A stretch of 64,000 nucleotides of DNA from Rhizobium sp. Lineage in GTDB: Bacteria > Pseudomonadota > Alphaproteobacteria > Rhizobiales > Rhizobiaceae. The translations under genes were made by a program, and so were the position numbers. The notes under the pieces are model-generated. The model ran no database searches. It worked only from the letters and a program-made list of their open reading frames with translations, and was not told where the DNA came from. Each line of letters opens with the position of its first letter. The stretch's first letter is position 1. The stretch is taken from positions 1 through 64,000 of the forward strand of contig JAHHDR010000023.1 of assembly GCA_019739215.1 (NCBI GenBank), read 5' to 3'. Below are positions 20,086 to 27,961 of the stretch, in pieces.

Positions 20086-22989
20086 ATGCTGGACACGGCC
20101 GCACTGGACCGCGCGGATCTTCCGCGCCCCGACATTTCGGCGGTCGATGCCGGTTCGATCCTCGCCGAGACATACGGTCTCAGCGGCCAGTTGTCCGAAC
20201 TCGGCAGCCAGCAGGACCGCAACTTCCGCATCGAGGTCGCGAGTGGCGCCCATGTCCTGAAGATCAATCGCGCCGCCTATGGCACCATTGAACTCGACGC
20301 CCAGAATGCCGCGATGAAGCATCTGCGCGCCGGCGGCGTGCGGGTACCGGCGGTCGGCCGGTCCCTCGACGACCGCGAGATCGTTGCGCTCTCCGTTCGC
20401 GGCGAGGATTATCTGGTCCGCCTGCTCGAATTCCTCGACGGCGAACAACTGACCCGGCGGAAATACCTTTCGATCAAGACCCGCGAGGCCATGGGGGCGC
20501 TGGTTGCCCGGGTGGCGGCCGCACTCGCCGACTTCCGCCATGCCGGGCTCGATCGGTCCGTGCAGTGGGATTTGCGACGGGTGGTGCAGGTCACCGAACA
20601 TATGCTCGGCCATGTCGGCGATCCCGTGGCGCGCGACCGGGTCCGATCGGCGCTGTCTGCCGCCGACAGGCTGGTGCAGGCCCAGGCAGGGTCTCTCCGC
20701 ATCCAGGCCATCCACCACGACATCACCGACGACAACGTGGTGGCCCGGCCCGATGCCGACGGCGTGCTGATCCCCGATGGCGTGATTGATTTCGGCGATG
20801 TCGTCTATGGCTGGCTGGTGGCGGATCTCGCGGTCTGCTGTGCGTCGCTGCTGCATCATGCCGATGGCGATCCACTGTTTATCCTGCCGGCGATCCGCGC
20901 GTTCCACGCGGTCTATCCCTTGAACGAGGCGGAGATCGAAGCCCTCTGGCCGCTCCTCGTGTCGCGTGCCTGCCTTCTGGTTGCCAGCGGCGAGCAGCAG
21001 CTTTCTGTCGATCCTGACAACGATTACGTATTGTGCAACCTGGAGCACGAGCGCGAGATCTTCCGGGTGGCGACGTCGGTCCCCGATGCGGTGATGACCG
21101 CCGCCATCCGCCATGCCCTCGGCTTTCATGCGCCGGTGTCCACCGCCACCTATCAGCCGCTGCTCCCCACCATACCCCTCGACACGGTCACGCGGGTGGC
21201 ACTGGATCCGCAGTCGGACCATTGGGACAGGTTCGCCTGGAGCCTGCCGGGCATCGACCAGACGATCCTGCGTTCGGCGGCGATCGAGACCGGCTATGCC
21301 GCAACCCGCTATGGCGAGCACCGCCTGTCCCGGACCGCCGAGTGCTCCGCTGCGGCTCCGGCAACCCATGCCCTCTTCGTCGATCTCTGCCTGCCTTCCG
21401 GCACACGCGTGTCGGCGCCGTTCGACGGCGAACTTTCGGGCGGCGCCGAAGGCATGCACCGTCTGGCGGGCGATGGCATTGCGCTCTTCCTCCAGGGCCT
21501 CGATGCCGTCGAGCCGGGCAATGCGGCTGCGGGGCGGGAGATCGGCCAGGTCGCGAGCGGCAACCTGCTTCGCGTCTGGCTCGCCCGCGATCCGGACGTC
21601 GCGCCCGCCCTCTTCTGCGTGCCGGCGCAGGCGCATGCGTGGCGCCAGCTCTTTTTTGATCCGGGCGCGGTGCTGGGCTTCGATTGCGCGGCGCCCGAAC
21701 CACGCGGCGAGGAACTCCTTGCTGCGCGCCAGGCGCATTTTGCCCGGCCGCAGAAGAACTATTACGCCAATCCGCCGCAGATCGAACGGGGGCGTGGCGA
21801 GCATATGTATGACGTGACAGGCCGTGCCTATCTCGACATGGTCAACAACGTCACCATCGCCGGCCACGGCCATCCGCGTCTCGTCGAGGCCGTGCGCCGG
21901 CAATGGGCGCGGCTCAATACCAATTCGCGCTTTCACTATGCGGGGGTCGCGGAGTTCTCGGAGCGGCTGGCGAATCTCGCGCCGGAAGGCCTCGACACGG
22001 TCTTCCTCGTCAATTCGGGTTCCGAGGCCGTGGACCTGGCGCTGCGGCTCGCCTGGGCACATACCGGATCGCGCAACATCGTCAGCCTGCTCGAGGCCTA
22101 TCACGGCTGGACCGTGGCATCGGATGCGGTCTCCACGTCGATTGCCGACAATCCCCGCGCGCTTGAAACCCGGCCCGACTGGGTCCATCCGGTCATGGCG
22201 CCCAACACCTATCGCGGACCCTTCCGCGGCGACGACACGACAGAATATTACGTTGCCTCGGTCGACCAGGCGATCGCCCGGCTCGGGGAGCGCGACGAGA
22301 CGCTGGCCGGCTTCATCGCGGAGAGCGTCTATGGCAATGCCGGCGGCATTCCACTGCCGCGCGACTATCTCGCCGAAGTCTATCGCCTGGTCAGGGCGGC
22401 CGGCGGTGTCTGCATCGCCGACGAAGTGCAGGTGGGCTACGGCCGGCTCGGCCATCATTTCTGGGGCTTCGAGGAGCAGGGCGTGGTGCCCGACATCATC
22501 ACCATTGCCAAGGGCATGGGCAACGGCCATCCGCTCGGCGCGGTGATCACCACGCGGGCGATCGCGGATTCGCTGGAGCGCGAAGGCTATTTCTTCTCCT
22601 CCGCCGGCGGCAGTCCGGTCAGTTGCGCCGTCGGCCTCACCGTGCTCGACATCATGGCCGACGAGAAATTGCAGGACAACGCGCGCGAGGTCGGAGACTA
22701 CCTCCGCGAACGCCTCACCGCACTCGGCCAGCGGTTTCCCATCATCGGCGCGGTGCATGGCATGGGCCTCTATCTTGGCCTCGAACTGGTGCGCGATCGC
22801 CAGACTCTGGAACCGGCGACCCGCGAGACGATGGCGATCTGCGACCGGCTGCTCGATCTCGGCGTGATCATGCAGCCCACCGGTGATCACCTCAACGTCT
22901 TCAAGATCAAGCCGCCGCTCTGCCTGACCCGCCAAAGTGCCGACTTCTTTGTCGAGATGGTGGCCAAGGTGCTGGAGGACGGGTGGTGA
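20086..22989 (+). CDS. Phosphotransferase-like / class-III aminotransferase fusion protein
   Basis: A protein of about 967 residues joining three parts. The first 350 residues are an aminoglycoside phosphotransferase/homoserine kinase-like fold with catalytic HHDITDDNVV and metal-binding DFGDVVYG. The middle (about 370-540) contains DLCLPSGTRVSAPFDGEL, reminiscent of an M23/lysostaphin-like fold. It has no visible zinc motif, so it is probably structural. The C-terminal 430 residues are a class-III PLP aminotransferase: VNSGSEAVDLALRLA, IADEVQVGYGRLG and the PLP lysine in TIAKGMGNGHPLG. The aminotransferase resembles ethanolamine-phosphate phospho-lyase relatives, so kinase plus lyase acting on one amino-alcohol substrate is a plausible inference. 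ATG at 20086 has GGGAG nine bases upstream; ATG at 20065 is the alternative. Confidence 0.88.
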   Translation: MLDTAALDRADLPRPDISAVDAGSILAETYGLSGQLSELGSQQDRNFRIEVASGAHVLKINRAAYGTIELDAQNAAMKHLRAGGVRVPAVGRSLDDREIVALSVRGEDYLVRLLEFLDGEQLTRRKYLSIKTREAMGALVARVAAALADFRHAGLDRSVQWDLRRVVQVTEHMLGHVGDPVARDRVRSALSAADRLVQAQAGSLRIQAIHHDITDDNVVARPDADGVLIPDGVIDFGDVVYGWLVADLAVCCASLLHHADGDPLFILPAIRAFHAVYPLNEAEIEALWPLLVSRACLLVASGEQQLSVDPDNDYVLCNLEHEREIFRVATSVPDAVMTAAIRHALGFHAPVSTATYQPLLPTIPLDTVTRVALDPQSDHWDRFAWSLPGIDQTILRSAAIETGYAATRYGEHRLSRTAECSAAAPATHALFVDLCLPSGTRVSAPFDGELSGGAEGMHRLAGDGIALFLQGLDAVEPGNAAAGREIGQVASGNLLRVWLARDPDVAPALFCVPAQAHAWRQLFFDPGAVLGFDCAAPEPRGEELLAARQAHFARPQKNYYANPPQIERGRGEHMYDVTGRAYLDMVNNVTIAGHGHPRLVEAVRRQWARLNTNSRFHYAGVAEFSERLANLAPEGLDTVFLVNSGSEAVDLALRLAWAHTGSRNIVSLLEAYHGWTVASDAVSTSIADNPRALETRPDWVHPVMAPNTYRGPFRGDDTTEYYVASVDQAIARLGERDETLAGFIAESVYGNAGGIPLPRDYLAEVYRLVRAAGGVCIADEVQVGYGRLGHHFWGFEEQGVVPDIITIAKGMGNGHPLGAVITTRAIADSLEREGYFFSSAGGSPVSCAVGLTVLDIMADEKLQDNAREVGDYLRERLTALGQRFPIIGAVHGMGLYLGLELVRDRQTLEPATRETMAICDRLLDLGVIMQPTGDHLNVFKIKPPLCLTRQSADFFVEMVAKVLEDGW

Positions 22990-22999
22990 CCGGACCCGC

Positions 23000-24937
23000 C
23001 TAAAGCACGAAGTCGCTGGCCTGGAGGTCGATTGCGCCATCGAGGACGGCGTAGAATTCGGCCTTCCGGTCCTTGTCGGTATTGCCGTAGATGTGGGTCT
23101 CGCCGTCATTGATCCAGTAGGAGATCTGGCCGGTCTTGGCCCAGCCGTCTCCCTGCGCATCGAACCGGAACGTCTGGTTGCCGCCTTTCCGGCTGTTGGC
23201 ATCGATGCTGCTAACATCGATGAGGTCGCCATCGGCGCGGGAGAAGTCCATGATCGTGTCGAACTTGCCGTTCTTGAACGGCGAGTCTCCTGACGCGAAA
23301 TAGTAGAAGGTATCGCTGCCGCCCTGGCCCCAAAGGGCATCCCCGCCCGCGCCGCCGACCAGGAAGTCGTTGCCGGCGCCGGCTTCGATCGTGTCGCTGC
23401 CGCCCAGGCCCCAGATGATCTCGCCGGCGGCGGTTCCGGACAGATCCTCGCCGAGCCCCGTACCGACGATGTCGTCGCCGCTTCCGCCGCCATCGCCCAC
23501 GGTGATCACGAAGATATCGGACACGGTCTCGCTGCCGTCGCTGGCGGTGACCACGACGCTGATCGTGCCTGTGTCGCTCTCGGCCGGTGTTCCCGAGAAC
23601 GTGCCGGTTGCCGCATCGAAACTCAGCCAGGCCGGCAGGTTGCCGCCGCCATCGCGGGTCGCGGAATAGGTGAGCGTATCGCCATTGGGATCGGTGAAGC
23701 TGCCGGCTGGGATCGCGAAGCTGAAGAGGCTGCCGGGATCGGCAGTCTTGTCGCTGAGCGCGGTTGCGAGAACAGGCGCTGTCGCGCTGGCGCCGCTGCC
23801 GACATCGCGATCGCTGAAACGCAGTATTTCGATCGAGGTCAGGTTGTCGGTGCCGTCATCGCCGTCAGCGCTGTTGTTGTCGGTCACCGTATAGGCGCCG
23901 TTGCCCAGGTCGACGATCGTATAGTCGGCAAAGGCGCCGGCGAACTTGGCGATATCGTCGCCGCCGGCGCCGTCGATCGTGTCATTGCCGCGACCGCCGG
24001 TCAGGATATTGGCCACGCCGTTGCCGATGATCGTGTCGGCCTTGTTGCCGCCGACAGCGTTTTCGATTGTCGCCGAATAGGCGATCGAGATATTGTTTGT
24101 CATCTCGTTGCAATGCGAGAACGAGCCGGCCACGAGGGATATCGTCGAGCTCGTATTGAAACCGCTGAGATCGAGCGTGTCGTTGCCGCCCGCGTCATAG
24201 ATACAGAGGATCGGATTCTCGTTGATGTCGAAGTTGAAGAGCTGGGCGGCATTGCCGGTGATGTTGCTGTTGAAGCCATAGGTGGTGGCGCCGGTGCGCG
24301 TGGTCATGTCCGCGCCGTACATGTCCTGGATGGCCATGACGTCGTTGAGCATGGCCGTCTGCGCGCCGTAGGTCACACCACCCTTGGTCCAGTCGGCCCA
24401 CATGATGTCGTTCTTGCCGTCATTGCTGCCCTGGTCCGGGCCGAAATAGGACATGATCGAGAGCACGGTCGTGTCCTGGTAGCTCTCGGGCGCCCAGTTG
24501 CCGCTGCCGTTGTAGTCGCCCATGTGTTCGAGGCCAAGCGCGTGGCCGATCTCGTGGATGAAGGTGCTGTAACCGTATTCACCGATGACGGGCTTGGTCA
24601 GGTCGCCGTAGTCGGGGTTGAACCAGACCGAGCCGGTGTTTGGGAAATAGGCATGGGCATAGTCGATTCCGGACGTGGTGTTGGCGATCTCGATATTGGT
24701 GTTGCCCGTACCTTCGAGAAAGGTTGCCGCGATCAGTTCGTCCCAGCCGGTCAGGGCATATTCCGCAAAAGTTATCTGGACGTTGGAAAGCGCCTGGAAA
24801 CCCCCGCCTTCGCCGCCGCCGGTGTACATGTTGCTCTTGGTCGTCGGGAACGAGTAGGTGATCGTGTCGCTCGACCAAAGATCGCCCGAATTAAGCTGGT
24901 TGATCACCTGCTGCAGCGTCAGATTAGGCAATGCCAT
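23000..24937 (-). CDS. Serralysin-type RTX metalloprotease (M10)
   Basis: A 645-residue secreted zinc protease. The catalytic domain (first 230 or so residues) has the metzincin site HEIGHALGLEH and the Met-turn SIMSYFG. RTX-like calcium-binding blocks follow (YDAGGNDTLDLSGF; GGRGNDTIDGAGGDD). A cadherin/Ig-like module comes next (DPNGDTLTYSATRDGGG, WLSFDAATGTFSGTPA), then more repeats (GLGGSDTIEAGAGNDFLVGG) and the M10 C-terminal secretion domain ending QASDFVL. There is no N-terminal signal peptide, as expected for type I secretion, and no T1SS genes are adjacent. The Ig-like insertion between repeat blocks is unusual compared with classic 470-residue serralysins. It converges on the aminotransferase fusion gene. 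Confidence 0.92.
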   Translation of the reverse strand: MALPNLTLQQVINQLNSGDLWSSDTITYSFPTTKSNMYTGGGEGGGFQALSNVQITFAEYALTGWDELIAATFLEGTGNTNIEIANTTSGIDYAHAYFPNTGSVWFNPDYGDLTKPVIGEYGYSTFIHEIGHALGLEHMGDYNGSGNWAPESYQDTTVLSIMSYFGPDQGSNDGKNDIMWADWTKGGVTYGAQTAMLNDVMAIQDMYGADMTTRTGATTYGFNSNITGNAAQLFNFDINENPILCIYDAGGNDTLDLSGFNTSSTISLVAGSFSHCNEMTNNISIAYSATIENAVGGNKADTIIGNGVANILTGGRGNDTIDGAGGDDIAKFAGAFADYTIVDLGNGAYTVTDNNSADGDDGTDNLTSIEILRFSDRDVGSGASATAPVLATALSDKTADPGSLFSFAIPAGSFTDPNGDTLTYSATRDGGGNLPAWLSFDAATGTFSGTPAESDTGTISVVVTASDGSETVSDIFVITVGDGGGSGDDIVGTGLGEDLSGTAAGEIIWGLGGSDTIEAGAGNDFLVGGAGGDALWGQGGSDTFYYFASGDSPFKNGKFDTIMDFSRADGDLIDVSSIDANSRKGGNQTFRFDAQGDGWAKTGQISYWINDGETHIYGNTDKDRKAEFYAVLDGAIDLQASDFVL

Positions 24938-25120
24938 ATGTGTTTCCCCTGGGCGAGAGTCGAGAATTGCCCAAAGGCTACCAGCGATCTATTGCCAAAT
25001 TCTTCGCAAGGCGGCTGGGAAATAGGGCATGAGGCATGCCAAGCCGCCACGCGCTGCGACCGCATGCGTTGAAATGGAACAGGTTGGTGCTGCCGGTGGC
25101 ACGGACATCTCAATCGAACG

Positions 25121-26656
25121 TCACGCCGCGTCGAGATTGCCCGCGCCGATCTGCTCCTTGCGCCGCGCCACATAGGCATCGAGTTCCTCGGAGATCGCCT
25201 GGTCGAGCGGCGGCGCTTCATAGGTCCTGAGCAGTTCCTTCCAGATCGCATTGGCCCGCTCGGTGCCGCTCTTGGCGCCGCCCTCCTGCCAGTTCTCGAA
25301 ATTGCGCCAGTCCGACAGCATCGGCTCGTAAAAGGCATTTTCGAAGCGCAGCAGTGTGTGCTGGGTGCCGAAGAAATGGCCGCCGGGGCCGACGTCCTGG
25401 ATGGCGTCCACGGCGCGGCTGGCTTCGTCCACAACAAGCGGTTCGAGGAAGCTACGCATCATCTGCAGCATCTCGGCATCGAGGATCAGCTTTTCGAACG
25501 AGGCGGTCAGCCCGCCTTCCAGCCAGCCGGCGGCATGTTCGATCAGGTTGACGCCGCCGAGGATGGTCGACCACAGCGACATGCCACTCTCGTACGCCGC
25601 CTGAACATCGACCGCGTTCGAAGCGGTGACATTGGAGGAGCGGAACGGCACATTGTAGCGCCGCGCAAGCTGGCCCGAGGCGAACTGCGCCTTGGCATAT
25701 TCCGGCGTGCCGAAGGCCGGTGCGCCGGTGCGCATGTCGACATTCGAGGTGAAGCCGCCATAGAGCACAGGTGCGCCCGGCGCGACGATCTGGGACAGCG
25801 CGATCAGCGCCAGCGCCTCGGCATTCTGTTGCGTCAGCGCGCCGGCAATGGTCACGGGGCTCATCGCACCCGACAGCGTGAACGGCGTCATCGCCACCGG
25901 CTGGCCGGCGCGCGCCATGGCGCAGAGGCCTTCGCCCATCGGAATATCGAGCCGGAGGGGTGAATTGGAATTGACGATGGTCAGCGTTGCCGGGTTCTGG
26001 CGCAACTCGTCGCGGCTCTGGCCGAGCGTGATCGAGAGCATCTCGATCGCATCCTCGACCCGGTAGCCGCCAAGCGCCCAGCACTGCCAGTTCTTGTCGG
26101 TATAGCGGATTGCGGCGTCGTAGAAATCGAGATGGCGCGAATCCGGCGGCAGGTCGGTCGGCTCGCAGGGGCAGCCGCCTTCCTGGTGGATGACGTTGAG
26201 GCTCTGGACCACCTTGATATAGTCGACCATGTCGGCATAGTTGCCGGCGCGGCGGCCACGGTCGAGGTCGGACACGAAGGCCGGGCCGCCGGTGGCGGCG
26301 AAGATCAGGCTGCCATCGCCGACCTTGAGATTTTTGGCCGGATTGCGCGCCTGCAGCGTGAAGCTCGACGGCGCGGTCCTGATCTTTTCCGCGATCATAT
26401 CAGGGTCGAAGCGGACGCGGAGATTGCTCTCGTCGACGGTGGCACCGGCCGCCTTGAGCAGGCCGCGACTCTCGTCATGCAGCACCTCCATGCCGGTTTC
26501 GGACAGCAGCCGGAGCGAGGAATGATGGATCGACTCGATCTCGTCCGTGCTCAGGATGTTCATCGCCGGATACCGGTTCTCGGTTGCGCCGAAGCGCACC
26601 TGCCGCACCCCGCCCGTCGTCCGGCGTTCGCGCCGGCCTCCTGCCTGTCTGGTCAT
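25121..26656 (-). CDS. MttB-superfamily methyltransferase without pyrrolysine (copy 1)
   Basis: A 511-residue protein of the trimethylamine methyltransferase (MttB) superfamily, which transfers methyl groups from quaternary or tertiary amines to a corrinoid protein. It has the basic N-terminus RQAGGRRERRTTGG, the core TDLDRGRRAGNYAD / LPLRLDIPMGEG-like region (NSNSPLRLDIPMGEG), the ITAGALTQQNAEALALI-type stretch and the closing GGHFFGTQHTLLRFENAFYEP. There is no in-frame amber codon, so it is a non-pyrrolysine member, like known glycine-betaine-type enzymes, and trimethylamine is unlikely to be the substrate. Its ATG overlaps the TGA of the MFS gene (ATGA), so translation is coupled. No corrinoid protein or reactivase is encoded nearby. 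Confidence 0.9.
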   Translation of the reverse strand: MTRQAGGRRERRTTGGVRQVRFGATENRYPAMNILSTDEIESIHHSSLRLLSETGMEVLHDESRGLLKAAGATVDESNLRVRFDPDMIAEKIRTAPSSFTLQARNPAKNLKVGDGSLIFAATGGPAFVSDLDRGRRAGNYADMVDYIKVVQSLNVIHQEGGCPCEPTDLPPDSRHLDFYDAAIRYTDKNWQCWALGGYRVEDAIEMLSITLGQSRDELRQNPATLTIVNSNSPLRLDIPMGEGLCAMARAGQPVAMTPFTLSGAMSPVTIAGALTQQNAEALALIALSQIVAPGAPVLYGGFTSNVDMRTGAPAFGTPEYAKAQFASGQLARRYNVPFRSSNVTASNAVDVQAAYESGMSLWSTILGGVNLIEHAAGWLEGGLTASFEKLILDAEMLQMMRSFLEPLVVDEASRAVDAIQDVGPGGHFFGTQHTLLRFENAFYEPMLSDWRNFENWQEGGAKSGTERANAIWKELLRTYEAPPLDQAISEELDAYVARRKEQIGAGNLDAA

Positions 26657-27939
26657 GGCTTCTTCTCCTCGGAGTCGGGGTTGGGTGAATCATTGTCGTC
26701 GCCAGCCGGGGTATGCGGCGCCCATTCGTAGACCTGCGGCGAGGTCTGCGGATAGGCGACGAACTGCTCGCGCGACTTCGATTTCGGCTGGTGGTAGCGG
26801 CGCCACAGTGCGTAGCCGGCGAAAAGCACGGAAAGCGCGATCGCGTAATAGAAGAATATCTCGGCCCCGAAAGGCTCGACGCCGGTGGTGATAAGCGCCG
26901 GTCCGATCGTGCCGCCGAATGCCCAGATCAGGAGCAGGTTGGACGAGAGCGTCACGAATTCCTTCGGGTCCGCCTTGTCATTGGCATGGGCCACGCCGAG
27001 CGGATAGAAGATCTCGGTTAGGCCGCCGAACAGCGAGAAGGCGACGATGAAGATCCAGAACGGCATGCTGGCATCGAGGAAGATCATCGCGCCGCAGAGG
27101 GCCGCGAGCACCAGCGACAGACAGAGCATCATGGCGCGGCGGTCGAGCCGGTCGGAGAGATAGCCGAGCGGAAACTGCAGGAACAGGGCGCCGAGTTGCG
27201 TCGCCGCCATCATCAGGACGATCTGGCTCTGGCCGAAGCCGAGATCGAGGCCGTAGAGCGGGCCGATCGAGGCGAAGGTCGAGGAGATGAGGCCGGTGAG
27301 TAGGCAGGCGAAGGCGCCGATCGGCGAGATCCGGAACGTGTGGAAGATCTTGATGCCGACCTGGACATGAAGCTGCGGCTCGCCGACCCAGATCGCGGTC
27401 ACCGGCACCAGCGCGATCGTGTAGAGACCGGCTGATATCATCAGCAGCGGCAGGCCGCCGGGATCGACACTTGTCGCGAGCAACTGGCCAAGACCATAGA
27501 ACAGGCCGATGACCAGCACATAGAGCGTCAGCACCCGACCGCGATTGGCGTTCGACACCATCGCGTTCATCCAGCTCTCGATCACCACCGCCTGGCCGGC
27601 ATTGGCAAAGCCGATCGCGGCCTGGATCAGCATCAGCACCGCGATATGCGGGGAAAAACCCCAGGCCATGATCAGCACCGCCGAGATCGCCGAGAGCGCC
27701 GCATAGGCCCGCACTTCGCCCACCGAGCGGATCAGCCGCGTCGAGCCGATGCAGCCGATCAGGAAGCCGGCACCCTCGGCGCCGATCACAAGGCCGATCG
27801 TGTTCGGCCCATACCCCTCGGCGACCAGCCGAAGCGGGATCAGCGTGTGGAACAGCCCCGAGCCCATGGCATGGATCGCCCCGCCGGCCAGCGGCGAGGC
27901 GATCGACCACGGGGAAATGGACGGGGTGTCCGATGCCAT
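26653..27939 (-). CDS. MFS transporter
   Basis: A 428-residue major facilitator with about 12 hydrophobic helices and a hydrophilic C-terminal tail of some 45 residues ending PNPDSEEKKP. The start MASDTPSISPWSIASPLAGG at 27939 is preceded by aaaggttgtttc; a longer frame to 28110 only overlaps the upstream gene. Motifs include RGRVLTLYVLVIGLFYGLGQ and the family loop FPLGYLSDRLDRR between helices 8 and 9. It resembles YcaD/YfkF-type permeases of unknown substrate. It lies 22 bases after the TMADH-like gene and overlaps the MttB-like gene, so it probably moves a methylated amine or a product of that operon. Confidence 0.9.
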   Translation of the reverse strand: MASDTPSISPWSIASPLAGGAIHAMGSGLFHTLIPLRLVAEGYGPNTIGLVIGAEGAGFLIGCIGSTRLIRSVGEVRAYAALSAISAVLIMAWGFSPHIAVLMLIQAAIGFANAGQAVVIESWMNAMVSNANRGRVLTLYVLVIGLFYGLGQLLATSVDPGGLPLLMISAGLYTIALVPVTAIWVGEPQLHVQVGIKIFHTFRISPIGAFACLLTGLISSTFASIGPLYGLDLGFGQSQIVLMMAATQLGALFLQFPLGYLSDRLDRRAMMLCLSLVLAALCGAMIFLDASMPFWIFIVAFSLFGGLTEIFYPLGVAHANDKADPKEFVTLSSNLLLIWAFGGTIGPALITTGVEPFGAEIFFYYAIALSVLFAGYALWRRYHQPKSKSREQFVAYPQTSPQVYEWAPHTPAGDDNDSPNPDSEEKKP

Positions 27940-27961
27940 GAAACAACCTTTGCGAAACCCG

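Noticed and set aside
19969..23493. A 1174-codon open frame on the minus strand
   Set aside because: Antisense to the kinase/aminotransferase fusion gene, which carries clear catalytic motifs in the plus frame.
25121..26656. Pyrrolysine-containing trimethylamine methyltransferase
   Set aside because: No in-frame TAG occurs in either MttB-like gene and no pylS or pylT is visible, so true trimethylamine methyltransferase is not supported.
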